NCBI RefSeq assembly: GCF_037975245.1
Contig: NC_092561.1
Coordinates: 13,573,001 to 13,637,000, forward strand
Origin: Apostichopus japonicus
Taxonomy: Eukaryota > Echinodermata > Holothuroidea > Aspidochirotida > Stichopodidae
Length of the DNA stretch: 64,000 nucleotides
Direction of reading: 5' to 3'
The notes under the pieces are model-generated. The model saw nothing but the letters and a program-made list of their open reading frames with translations. It had not been told where the DNA came from and did no database searches. Below are positions 38,001 through 46,930 of the stretch, piece after piece (positions within the stretch are counted from its first letter, which is position 1; each line of letters starts with the position of its first letter). The position numbers and the translations under genes are program-made.

Positions 38001-38991
38001 GCCGGCATTCGGTTTAATAGATTTTGGCTGTGGCTTATTTTCTATTTTTGCGGGCATTCTTTCTGGTACGTATTAATTAATTAATTAAACTTCATGCTTC
38101 CTATTAGCTAGGAATGTCCTGCCATCGAATACATTTTGAATCTAAACAGGTCTCCCGAGCCGTACATGTGATAGCTATGTGCGAAACACACCTCGGTACA
38201 TTTTGGAATTAGTAAATTATTATTAAATTGTGATTTTCAGTGGGTACTTGCATTTTGCTGTCTGTTATTTGGAGTGTGTGTATGGTCCAGTTATAAGACT
38301 TATTGATTCCAATGTTAAAATATACGGTAGCTGTGATTGAAGAGAAACCATTCCAAAAGCTTCTTCTTCTGAAGGCTAACTTCAATTCGGTTATTGAAGA
38401 TAAAAACCCTCTGTTTTAAATAGTTTGTATTAAGATAATAATCCTAATAATTGCGACTAAAGACCAACATAAAACAATATCCTTTCCGTAGTGTATTAAA
38501 CGTGTTAAGTTCATTGAAACATAACGGGTTTGGCATTTAATGTTTTAGTGAGGCTTTTTGTGACTTTAAGTTTCTGGTTCTTGCTGACATTCCGTGTCTT
38601 AGCTTCCACTGGTTTACTAAGACACTTGATTTTCTTATTTTTATTGATTCTTTTTGCAAGCATTTACTCTAGGCTTACTAGGTCATAAAGAGGTTTGAAA
38701 GGTCTTGTTTTAGGCACATTATCATTCTTTTCATAACGACGGAGCAAGCTATTGTCAGATTGTGAATTATTTAATTAAAAATGACGGTACAACGGCAACA
38801 GTATTTCAACTCTCCTTAACTGTATTGTTTTGTCTTCTTTCTAACCCTCTATAGGTAAATCTTATGACGTCTTCGGATCGTTCGCACTAATGTTTGAAGT
38901 GAATGCTCTCATAAATGCTGTTAGCTGTGTGTTGGTGTTGGTTATCATCGTCTTACGGAAGCTTAACTATAAAAATACGATACAAAATTAA
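15993..38991 (+). CDS. SLC16 (monocarboxylate transporter)-like, copy 2, complete gene with a 20.7-kb first intron
   Basis: Four coding exons: 15993-16179, 36876-37019, 37217-38065 and 38855-38991. All junctions are phase 1, and the spliced product has 438 residues, normal for SLC16 proteins. Exon 1 gives TM1 (LPSWTAAFCALFFIN) and GIFFDGM; exon 2 gives TM2-4; exon 3 gives TM4 to TM11 with the central loop; exon 4 gives TM12 (GKSYDVFGSF onward). The family signature before TM1 (usually E/D-G-G-W-G-W) and the Arg/Lys-rich TM4-5 signature are only weakly kept. In TM8 the Arg is present (GGIVGRF), but the acidic partner of classical proton-coupled MCTs is Gly. An AG acceptor at 15,987-15,988 just before the ATG suggests an upstream non-coding exon. 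Linking exon 1 to the distant exons rests on family order, phase and lack of other candidates; transcript data would settle it. The huge intron holds mobile elements and the palindromic Penelope pair. Confidence 0.8.
16480..16930. repeat. Tandem repeat, about 206-bp unit, 2.2 copies
   Basis: Units start at TTAGGGTGACATTGGCAATTTG near 16,482 and again near 16,691, with a partial unit near 16,893. Both full units include GTAATTTCGTCACACTG and AATTACTGACACATATA. Located in intron 1 of SLC16-like copy 2. Confidence 0.8.
17677..18123. repeat. Direct repeat, 246-bp period, nearly identical 3' parts
   Basis: The segment from GATACGACATTGCT at 17,681 recurs at 17,927. The last about 150 bp of each unit, from TATAGCTTTATCTTGTGTG through AATCTAGCAACGTGCAGGTA, appears identical, implying recent duplication or conversion. 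A more diverged partial unit precedes it (about 17,560-17,670). Confidence 0.8.
18560..19352. repeat. Tandem duplication, about 370-bp unit
   Basis: TACTGGCCCGTGG, GTGTGTTGAAGGGAGC, CTCTATTGTGTACCGCAG and CATGCTTAATCCGACTCTGA occur in the same order in two units (about 18,560-18,935 and 18,936-19,352). The first has a poly-G run at 18,637-18,651 and the second a GGGGGGAGG patch. The second ends near a poly-C tract. Confidence 0.8.
19400..21220. other. Unassigned intronic DNA
   Basis: AT-rich with short homopolymer runs (G run near 20,341). No coding or repeat structure I can support. Confidence 0.45.
21228..26056. mobile_element. Large element (about 4.8 kb) with inverted arrays of the AGACTGAA motif
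   Basis: The left end reads CTCTCTTAAAATGTTAGACTGAA and continues with AGACTGAA/TTCAGTCT units to about 21,440. The right end (about 25,765-26,056) is a longer array of the same units and finishes with CAGTCTCTCATTTTAAGAGAG, the near reverse complement of the left end. It sits in intron 1 of SLC16-like copy 2, just left of where homology to copy 1 becomes visible. TTAA lies at both tips, so the target may be TTAA, but the inverted identity extends outside it (CTCTC/GAGAG). The interior has tandem repeats and possibly a captured coding scrap near 23.1 kb; no transposase was seen. Confidence 0.6.
21905..22355. repeat. Tandem repeats, about 50-bp unit, inside a 262-bp duplication
   Basis: Four units with CCCGATCGTCGGGC(A/G)AAT and CCTGCATATGTA lie at 21,911-22,087. 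A following 170-bp unique segment and two of the 50-bp units are duplicated at about 22,250-22,512. Unit size and lack of unique spacers rule out a CRISPR array. Confidence 0.85.
28746..28780. repeat. (TA)n tract at the left Penelope 3' end
   Basis: A run of TA dinucleotides. The outer end of the right copy has the same tract (32,034-32,062). This fits insertion into a TA microsatellite or TA tails formed by the element. Confidence 0.9.
29064..30446 (-). CDS. Penelope-like reverse transcriptase with GIY-YIG endonuclease (5'-truncated)
   Basis: 460 residues from the first in-frame Met; the frame stays open upstream to the junction (LPINSLLVT before the Met), so the true N-terminus is missing. 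RT motifs: DVSSLYTNIP at residues 2-11 (catalytic Asp of motif A), GTAMGTKMAP at 61-70, and YIDD at 98-101 (catalytic). A Cys-rich linker (CGKPRCQICPH) leads into the GIY-YIG domain from about 350: YIFYC, YVGETG at 369-374, an Arg-rich helix (RFRLRFNNHKK) and the catalytic-type Glu in ERKRKEIDW. This RT plus C-terminal GIY-YIG layout is diagnostic of endonuclease-bearing Penelope-like elements, which use the nuclease to nick DNA and prime reverse transcription. The frame is intact and almost identical to its partner, pointing to recent insertion. Confidence 0.92.
   Translation of the reverse strand: MDVSSLYTNIPHDEGIIACQNFLREHATNPTLGDDLGPILRFILSNNYFSFNGKYYLQINGTAMGTKMAPCYANIFMHELEQEMLSTSPLKPSHYYRYIDDIFFVWPHGEESLKSFFDHVNSFHDSIKFSVEVSKHQISFLDVLVKLDGNSLTTSVYYKPTDIHMYLHFNSFHPHNLKSSIVYSQCLRLKRICSNPCDFKHQVSILTGYFLNVGYPLHLIRQGISRADKLSREDLLKYKSKSPNTRIPFVTSYNPLIKSFIRSIKQEFAVFQDDQSVGESFKVPPMLAFRQPPNLKFLLTSSRLPRSVSTSAGNFPCGKPRCQICPHITPGTVVKIPNVDFSLRPPSLSCDSINVIYIFYCVLCKEGNYVGETGSRFRLRFNNHKKSIRDNFAGFPVSEHFNLHGHSLKNLKCILIASNFKSTTERKRKEIDWIFRIKSHITGLNKDLGPLNNYQFYKHM
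30467..31789 (+). CDS. Penelope-like reverse transcriptase with GIY-YIG endonuclease (truncated partner)
   Basis: 440 residues from an ATG in junction sequence; the first five residues (MVTPE or part of them) are not element-derived, and element homology starts at HATNP. RT motif A (SLYTNIP with its Asp) is missing, so this protein should be catalytically dead as an RT, although GTAMGTKMAP, YIDD and the whole GIY-YIG domain are intact. It differs from the minus-strand copy by one residue (IKREFAVF here, IKQEFAVF there). Expression is unlikely unless driven from flanking DNA. Confidence 0.9.
   Translation: MVTPEHATNPTLGDDLGPILRFILSNNYFSFNGKYYLQINGTAMGTKMAPCYANIFMHELEQEMLSTSPLKPSHYYRYIDDIFFVWPHGEESLKSFFDHVNSFHDSIKFSVEVSKHQISFLDVLVKLDGNSLTTSVYYKPTDIHMYLHFNSFHPHNLKSSIVYSQCLRLKRICSNPCDFKHQVSILTGYFLNVGYPLHLIRQGISRADKLSREDLLKYKSKSPNTRIPFVTSYNPLIKSFIRSIKREFAVFQDDQSVGESFKVPPMLAFRQPPNLKFLLTSSRLPRSVSTSAGNFPCGKPRCQICPHITPGTVVKIPNVDFSLRPPSLSCDSINVIYIFYCVLCKEGNYVGETGSRFRLRFNNHKKSIRDNFAGFPVSEHFNLHGHSLKNLKCILIASNFKSTTERKRKEIDWIFRIKSHITGLNKDLGPLNNYQFYKHM
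30480..32062 (+). mobile_element. Penelope-like element, right member of head-to-head pair
   Basis: Plus-strand copy, 5'-truncated within the RT (starts at the EHATNP segment) and ending in (TA)n at 32,034-32,062. The arm matches the left copy base for base wherever I compared them, apart from one coding change, over about 1.55 kb. Confidence 0.85.
32063..35290. other. Copy-2-specific insertion, unassigned
   Basis: Lies between the Penelope pair and the resumption of homology with copy 1. No supported gene. A hAT-like terminus may occur near 32,850, where the reverse complement reads CAGGCCCGTTACCAGGCTGG. Confidence 0.45.
35731..36167 (+). CDS. Putative orphan exon: Cys-rich, N-glycosylated extracellular segment
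   Basis: Open from a tctgtag acceptor (35,729-35,730) to a GTAAGT donor at 36,168, phase 2 in and phase 1 out, 145 complete codons. It has about seven cysteines (including CMDITY, TTCLMM, DAMCLI, KSCSN, YLCCPYG and SNPCDRP) and four N-glycosylation sequons (NITH, NVTL, NFTE, NDTV), so it looks secreted or extracellular. I do not recognise the domain. It lies in intron 1 of SLC16-like copy 2 and does not fit that protein. It may belong to a nested gene or be a relic of one; the equivalent in copy 1 is destroyed. A possible companion exon lies upstream at 35,301-35,551, open in one frame. Confidence 0.45.
36876..38991 (+). CDS. Exons 2-4 of SLC16-like copy 2
   Basis: Exons 36876-37019 (144 bp), 37217-38065 (849 bp) and 38855-38991 (to the stop) are uninterrupted and closely resemble 4375-5984. 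Exon 2 has the same length in both copies. The largest protein difference is just after the central loop, where this copy has GMRPLRFFANV and copy 1 has a version four residues longer. The third intron is longer here because about 430 bp (38,255-38,725) is inserted relative to copy 1. Confidence 0.88.
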
Positions 38992-39524
38992 TTATATGTA
39001 AATCAATAGGATGGTACGACCGCGATCATTTATGGTAGGTTGGTGATTTGGATCATAATATTAAACTTACGATCAGATGTCGTAAGGTAACCAGAGAATG
39101 AAGTGATCGAGATTGGCTAGGTAAGGATGCATGTGTCATCTCATCATACTTGCCTTTCTATATGTAAATTGATTTCTGACATTTTCCTTTTATTGCGTTT
39201 CAATAATATATCAATCTGGACCAGTTGATTCAATTAAGAGACGCGAGCAAGGAACTTTATAACATTGGATGGTCATGTGACATCATCGAATGTAATATGA
39301 TCTTTAGGAAAACGTACATGTGACGTCCTTCCAGGAAGACGAGATGTTATAGTTCGTTGGTCAGTTGAGCCTACTGCGATCTCTCATTGGCCATAGCATC
39401 GGTTGTCATTGTAATAATTCATTTCTTGTGTAGCGAGTCTCGGGAGGTCACCAATGACAAAAGATACCAATCTACGCGTGTGTGAATTTGTGTGTGTGTG
39501 TCTATTATATCTGCAATTTTGTGT

Positions 39525-39830
39525 CAAAAACTCCTCGTCACCGACTGGACCGATTTTCTTCCAAACTTGGTAGGAAACAAATCAAATGTTAGAGGTCAAA
39601 TTATGTTAAGGTGATATTTTTTAGCTGTAACTCCAAGAAGAAATATTGAAATGACATGCAACAGGTATACAATATAATGTTCGCGGTCTATCACCAAATG
39701 TGGTTATCATGGTAACTGAGGTCAAATATAGTATGACGATTAAATTGTTATTGCAATATGTGTTAAAATATCCTCCTAAAGAGCTGGACCGATTTTCTTC
39801 AGATCTGGGAGTAACAGTGCAGAGTACGTC
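39525..39830. repeat. Two-unit repeat related to the 9.8-kb array
   Basis: CTGGACCGATTTTCTTC occurs near 39,546 and 39,782, about 240 bp apart, each after a CTCCT motif. The CCAAACTTGGTAGG segment matches the array at 9760-10,560. Confidence 0.65.
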
Positions 39831-42250
39831 AGGCTTGACCCCATATAGATTTCACATAGGCAACTCAGTGGGACCAACATGGAAAACCCACATTGGTCCA
39901 CTAAAGTTTTGTCCGCCTGGCCCATGTTGACAGAAATAGGCAATCCCAAGTGGGATAACAGTTGTTCCCATATATAGGCAACCACCATATAGGCAACCAG
40001 CGTTAGTTAATCATGGGTCTCATACGAGCATTCGTAGTGAGATTTTGGATCCCGTATAGGGCATTGATGGGTACTTGGTGGGACGCTTGTTTGGGCTATA
40101 CCTGACAAACCCACATGAAGCCCACAGACGGGGGTAATCCACATAGGGCCTGTCTGGGTGACCTCTATGGGTTAATGTGGACAGCCCCTGCGGGGACCTT
40201 AATGGGTTTATTATCGCGTGACACATTTCGGACCCATATGCGGGTACTTCCGTATGGGATAATATTGGGTTTCACATAAGCCTACTTTGGGCTAGACATA
40301 TTGGTATATAGATGTCTCCTGTCTAGGTTACATACACACATTTATTTGATTTTTTTATAGGACTTACATAGCTCGAAACTAAGGAACTAACATAGGGCTA
40401 ACTTTATGCGGCCAAAATGGAAAACCCCATACGTTCTTTCCAGTTTGGATACCTGGCCTTTGTTAGCTACTTGTAGCATTTACGTTGGATTTACATTAGC
40501 TTCAAGTGGGCATATCTCAATGGGATACTTTCGGGTCCTACACATAATCCACAAAACCTTTTCGGAAAATGATGGTTCAATGCAGGATATACGTGGCTTC
40601 CTTGTAGAGCTTATGTCTGAGTAAGGCAACCACAGAGGGTCCATATGGGCAAAACTCTTTGGTGCCAATTGGGTAACCCCAAGTGGAACATTGAAATCAA
40701 GATATAGATCCAACATGTTCTTGTCGATACTTCGAGTTAACAAGCAATTTTAGCAGTTAAATAGTAAACCTCGTTGAATCATGAATACTAATGAGATTAA
40801 ATTTCACAATCATAAGAAATTTACATCATCACATAATAGCACAATTATTTCACGTATAAAGAAAATCGGATATAGGTTGCCAATAAAAAATTAACAATTT
40901 AACATTAAGCTTACCACTGATTAATGTTCAATATCGTATGGGACAAAGGACAGAAACACCTATTTTAGTGTGACATTGATCAACGATGCCATTACTAAGA
41001 TTTTCTATTTACAAGCTAGCTGCCACTTACATACATACACACTTACTCACATGCACTCACATTGGCCCACGCATATTTGCCCTCCAAAAATTAATACAAA
41101 TACCTCACGGGGCCCAAGTTCGTATGTCATAGCCAGCCCACGCCCCACGTGAAACCTACGTTATGCAAGTTAATCCCAAATGGGGCCTTCATAGTTGTGA
41201 TGACTGGGTATACCCATCCGCCTCTTGACTTAACATAGCCTAGATCATGGTGTAGGCTACGTTATTGTAATTGAAGCACAGGCCTCAAAATATACCTCGA
41301 TGTAGGTGTAATGCCCCCATCGACGTGTTTTTCCCCAAGATAGGAGACATGTAGATATTAAGATGTCTAGCCCATAAGAGGCAAATGTGAAACCCAACAT
41401 TATCCCATGCGAAGCACCCGCATATGGGTTTGATTGTGTACCTCGATTGAGTGATATCCTGCACTGAAACTACCTAACCCAACGTAAAACCTAGGTTAGG
41501 CCTAGTCTAGTTAACGTTAGGCAGTAACAGCAAATCAGGATAGCCTAGCTAAACTGTACGGTAAGAAATTTGGTGTTTTTATCTAGGACTATCAACTAAC
41601 TATTTAAATGGTTTTAACGGCTAAATATATATTGTGCTTGTTCATGAAACTCAACTTGGCAGAACAAACAGCCTTTTAATCAAATGCAAACGACCAAAAA
41701 AGAAGATACTGAAAACAAATATTTGATGGCACCCGTTTGAACTTCCCCACACAGTTAAAACTTCATATAACCCACATGGTTTTTACTCGTTTGTTACCGC
41801 AGCAGAACTTATATTTTACCCATTGTTGAACACAACTCTTCATTCATTGGTTAGCCCACACAAATGTGCCTATGTAAGATCCCCAATGGGACCCAATCAG
41901 TTGTTCCAAGGTTACTCAACACTAATCTGCTTATTTTTAACCGCCACAAGGCTATGGGGCCCAGATATATACTTTATGGTATAATCACATTTTCTGCCCA
42001 TTAAAACGCTCAAACGGGACCCAATCAGTCACATCAGAGCTCACCCACATGTTTTTACCCATTTTACACATTCAAACCACATTGGATTAGGCTGGAATAC
42101 TAAAGTTAGCCCTAGTGTTTTTACTCACAACTATGTAATGCAAATACCAGCACAGGGCCCAATTAAATATTCCATGGTTAACCCACAATTATATCAAACC
42201 CTGCTTTCTCCACGTTAAACCTACACGGGACCCACCAGGTTGTGAATGCT
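39830..42250. mobile_element. Element with inverted arrays of a degenerate TGGGTCCC-type repeat
   Basis: The left half is rich in GGATCCCGTATAGGGC, TGATGGGTACTTGG and TGGGTTTCAC-like motifs. The right half (about 41,340-42,250) carries the reverse set: GGGACCCAATCAG, AACCCACATGG and ACGGGACCCACC. Reverse-complementing the right edge gives GGGTCCCGTGTAGG, close to left-half GGATCCCGTATAGGG. The two halves look like long inverted arms of diverged subrepeats round a non-coding core near 40.7-41.1 kb. Exact ends and target duplications were not resolved. Confidence 0.5.
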
Positions 42251-42439
42251 TCCCGCGAAGAATTGGAGTGATATGAAACCATTACAAATTTGTAAAGATT
42301 ATGTCAGCCTTAAATAATCTTATACACAAAAAGGTGAAGTCAGTGAAGGTGTTTGAAACAATAAAAGGGCATTCTTATACATTTACCGATGAAGCAAACT
42401 AGCATGTTTAGCGACTGTATTCGTTTAGCTGATTGCTTG

Positions 42440-45230
42440 GCAATATTTGCAAAATGGGTTCTTGAAGTTTGGTAAGAATGTGCTCGTGCTAGGAACTAGG
42501 AATATCATTATTAAGCAACTATGTCTCTGTTTAAGCAGAATTTAGGTCAAGAAAGATGAGAATCTGTGTATATTTACGATAATGCAGATGAAGCTTATGA
42601 TAATTTCAATAACGTAGTTACAAAGTTGTATGGTGATTGTTTACCTGTAAAAAAGGTGACAATTAAAAGTTTTAAAAGAGGATAAACCATGGCTTACCAA
42701 GGGTTTAAAGAATGCAGGCATTGCATGTCAAATTTATCAAATAGAGGACCTTGGAATCTGAAAGGAGATATAAAGTATAAAAAAACAAGTTAGATTTCAA
42801 TCTTAAAGGGTTTTAAAATGGAGTATTTTCAAAACTTTTGGATAGTCATAAAGACAATATAAAAGAAACTTGGAAAGTACTAAACAGCATCATGATCAAA
42901 AATTATCAGAATCAAACAACTTATCGTGATATTGTCATTGTCAATGAGAGAGGGTTAAAGGTAAAGACATAGCAGAAGGGTTTCATAATTTGTTTACAAG
43001 CATTGGACCTAAGTTAGCTGCAAAGTATACCAGAGCATAATAATTCCATTCAGTGGCGTAGCCAAGGGGGGTTCGTGGGGGCGACAGCCCCCATGAAAGC
43101 TTGTCGCCCCCCAGTCGCCCCTCCCCCCCACTGGGATTTTGGGTGTCGAAAAAAAATTGCATGTGCGAAAAATATATCATTGGTCTGAATGGTTTCGAAT
43201 CTCCATGATGACCACTCATGAACAACCCTTCGACCGCGGACGGGCAGTAGGCTTTAGTTGATGAAAAACCGGACGTGAAATAGCGCATAGGCCGGGTTTT
43301 CACTTCTGGGACGTACCCTGATGCTCTTAAAACCGCTAAAAAAAACAAATTTTCAAGAAAGGAGACAATACTATCGCTGAGAATCAGTCTATCACCCTAA
43401 TAATGTTTCAGACGCAATCTTTGATCATGTCAGTTTGACATATAGTTCGGTCATTCAGTATGTTACTTGGCTGAAAGCCCAGTCAATTTTTCCTTACTTT
43501 CCACGCGCAATTTGCAGATTTGTCGAAAAATGTCAATGCCGGTGTCAAACTCACAATTTTGTGGTATGACTCCCAGGACGGCAAGTCGAGAAACTCACAT
43601 GCAGTCGCGGCGGATAGCTTCCTTCGCCTATAGTATGTCCGGGAACATTTTGGGGCATCGTTCCTATAGGCCTATATCTGAGGCCCTGGGGTCATTCCTT
43701 GACCGACTTGGTGCAATATAATGTGCCCATTTCGAAGTAAATGTATTCACAGATTGTTAGTTGCCATGGGTTTGAACAAATGAGGGGTATTCTATCCTGA
43801 AACATAGAGCAAAATAGGGCTGGGGTTTCCAGTTCGCCGCATCATTTGTCAACTTGCACTGGGTTCTAATGTTGATGTCAATTGGAATCACTAATAACAG
43901 AAATAATCCACCAAAAATTAAGGCCGCATGAACTTTATTGCAGATTTCCTGAGTGACGAATTTGTAATTTTCTACCGAAATCACGCAACTAGATGGCTGC
44001 TATCCAGCCTGGCAAGTGCCATCTCCAGCGATCTGGCAGATATTGAAATCTGAAATTTTCTTGGTACGCTGCGCGCCAACCGATGGTGCTCCGCTTAGAT
44101 AGTACTTGCGGCCGGAATACTCAAATCGATTACGCCCCCCCCCCCTCACTGTTTCAAATCGGACTGACGCCCTTGCTTACAAGGCTGGGGAAGTGTCATT
44201 TCCGACGATCTAGGAGGCCTTTTTAGCTAAAAATTTTCGTACGCTTCGCGCCAACCCATGGTGGCGCTCCGCTTAGATAGTAACAAGACGCCCTCCCAGG
44301 AAATGGTCAAGCCCCCCCAAGCGCTCCCCCCCACTGAAAAAATCCTGACTACGCCAATGGAACTTCCATTTATAGTGACCTTGGAGAAACAAATGACAAT
44401 TCCATGTTTCTAGAAGATACAAATGAAGCAGAAGTTCTTGAGATCGGTGTAACTATGAGTAACAAAACGTCTGGTGATGGTATTTAAAAATTAGTATGGC
44501 ATCAGTAAAATAATTATTTCACATGTTATTCATCCATTTACATTCATCTGTATTAAATCATTTTCAATTGGTACTTTTCCAATTAGCAAGAAAATCGCTA
44601 AGGTAATACCAAGTTTTAAATGTGGTGAGAAGAATGATTTTACAAATTTGTAGATCTGCTTCCTTATTACCACAATTTTCTATATGTTTGAAAAATGGTT
44701 AGAGAGTTTCTAGACAAAAATCAAGTTCTTGGTGAGAGTCGAGACGGTTTCAGATTCGGACGGTCTACATCTATGGCATTATTGGAATTAATCGAAGATA
44801 TTGTATCATCCCTAGATAGCAAAATCAACAATCGGAGTATCGATTGATCTCAAAAAATCGTTGGACACAATAGACCGTCATTTATTGCTTAAAGAAATTA
44901 AATGATTATGGGTTTCGTGGTATAGTTCATGATTGGCTTAGTAGTTATTTATCCAATAGAAAACAGTATGTTCAATATAATGACATAAAATTCAATTTAT
45001 TTAAACCTTAAGGGTCAGTTCAATTATTTATTCTGTTCACATATGATATATGCAATGTTTCAAGGTTACTTAAATTTGTACTATTTGCTGATGATACTAA
45101 TATTTTTTGTTCTTATTTTAATATTGATATTCTTAGCAGTATAATTAGCATGGAACTGCATAAACTTAATATATATGGATTACAGTTAATAAATTATCTC
45201 TCAACGTTTGATTGTCTCAATTTGTGTTAG
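42440..45230 (+). mobile_element. Degenerate CR1/L2-like LINE (pre-RT and RT region)
   Basis: In order, with many stops and frameshifts: ADEAYDNFNNVV and LPVKKV (region after the endonuclease), DIAEGFHNLFTSIGPKLA (the usual IAN-x-FN-x-FF block), FLDKNQVL and GFRFGRSTSMALLEL (RT motif QxGFR-x-xST), SIDLKKSLDTIDRHLLL (motif A), WLSSYLSNRKQYVQ, and LFADDTNIF (motif C). This order is that of CR1/L2-type reverse transcriptases. The 1.3-kb segment 43,051-44,359 is a later insertion. Confidence 0.8.
43051..44359. mobile_element. hAT-like non-autonomous element nested in the LINE
   Basis: The left end reads CAGTGGCGTAGCCAAGGGGG and the right end finishes ACTACGCCAATG, the near reverse complement of the first 11 bases. 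TTCCATT flanks both sides (43,044-43,050 and 44,364-44,370), consistent with a 7-8 bp target duplication. LINE reading resumes after it. Inside, a 130-bp segment (GTACGCTTCGCGCCAACC and GCTCCGCTTAGATAGTA) is present twice (44,070 and 44,240 areas). No transposase frame was found. Confidence 0.75.
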
Positions 45231-45239
45231 TATCTATTT

Positions 45240-46560
45240 ATTTATTTATTTATATGTGTCCTTTGTTGTGTTTCGCCAAATATTTCCAGTACATTTTCTG
45301 ACAAATTAATATTTCAGGGGGAAACGATTCTATAAGAATCGTTCTTCTGTTTCCTCCAATTCAACGAACGAACTTGATGTGTATAATTAAAAATATTTGT
45401 TCACTTGACTTATTGTTTACTTTTACATGTATATGTGAATGTGATATTGAATTTCATTGTCATCGGTTTTAATCTTGACCCTGATTGTCTGATATTTCTG
45501 ACTGCGCCTCGAACGTTATTCCCCAAAGTTTAGTTTAGACAGTTTATTTACCAATGAAAAGCAACTTAACTATAGCAATGTATTCCTTAAATATATAGTA
45601 ACATTTTGTGTTAGTGCAGGAGTCAAACTTATATCGAGATCAATAACATAATACCTGACTTAAGTATTTCCCTCGATTCGCGAGATAACATATTACGAAC
45701 ACCGGTAATTATATTTGATAAAAACCATGCAATCAAAAACAATTGGAGATACGGGGTGAGTTAATTCATATTGGTATCGACTACTGCTCAACCAGACAAA
45801 GGTAAGCAGTCTAGTTTACTGATTCACGATAACTTGATGTTCAATATTTGACTGAGAATGTGACAGAATTATTCCTCTCCTTTATTTGTTTTCTTTGCGA
45901 TATTTGTTTCTGGTTTCAATTTGGAAGAGGTGACAAGAACAAGTCGTGACAAATACACGTTATCAGATTCCGACAGTATTATCCATTAATTAAAGATTAC
46001 AATCTAGTTAGTTATTCTAACATCCATCAAATCAAATGAGGTATAAGAACATGAACTCCGCAGCTATTCCTAAGCGATCGATATCATCGGGTTTCGAATA
46101 TCAGATTAATATGCAATGTTGTATGATGTAGTATGAGTAAGATTTTTGTTTTAATTTCAATGCTTATTGAACGTTAATTTAAAAGGATACGTATTATGTA
46201 TACTTAAGTGCCAGTTTTTTTTTTTTTTTAATTTATTTATGAAAGTTAAGTATGAGTATTGTGCTGTGCGTACATATACATATCGTAAGCACCATTTCTA
46301 TATGTGTATAGTAGTTGATGTCACTCTGTGTCATTAATATTGAAACTGAAACCTTACTGGCATATTTATACGTAACATATATTTAAAAATAGTGTAGGGG
46401 AGAGTCTTGATTGTGTGTATTAAGCTTGTCCTATATTCGAGGTAAACATGTGAAGAGTAATTAAGTTTTTAGGCCAAATGTTAAGTTCGATGAAGTGACT
46501 ATGCGGAGAGAAACTACGTAAACGCTAGTGACAAGAACAACTGTATTTCTTCTTAGATGC
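45240..46560. other. Unassigned DNA between LINE and receptor array
   Basis: No gene supported. I looked here for signal-peptide and CUB exons of receptor copy A and found none. Confidence 0.5.
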
Positions 46561-46930
46561 AAATATTATTTACGTATAGTTCTTTAACTGCCCACAGTGA
46601 CCTACCACACCATTAGAAACAGGAAACCATTAGAAATATATATCCAATAAAAGGAGATCTCATATCAACTTATAAAATAATACTGTCACAAAAATATGAT
46701 GAAGAAATGTATTCGTAGTAGAACAAATTGTTTTTAGTAGTCTACATCCGTTCTGAGCTTATTATTAATTTCTTAAACCACAAGTAATGTATAAATATTA
46801 TTATATTGTAGCAATTTATAAAATCTGGTAACCTTAAAATTTACACACATTCGGTAAGATACAACAAGTATTGTGTTCTAATTTATATTGTTGATAACTT
46901 GATACTGTCTTCTGATTTGATTCATCGCAG

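Larger units (their letters stand above)
26100..39055 (+). repeat. Segmental duplication, copy 2
   Basis: Collinear with 1-6060. The main copy-2-only insertion is 28,727-35,290, which contains the Penelope pair and 3.2 kb of unassigned DNA; another of about 430 bp lies at 38,255-38,725. Traces of homology continue beyond the gene: 39,340-39,500 matches 9580-9750. Confidence 0.85.
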
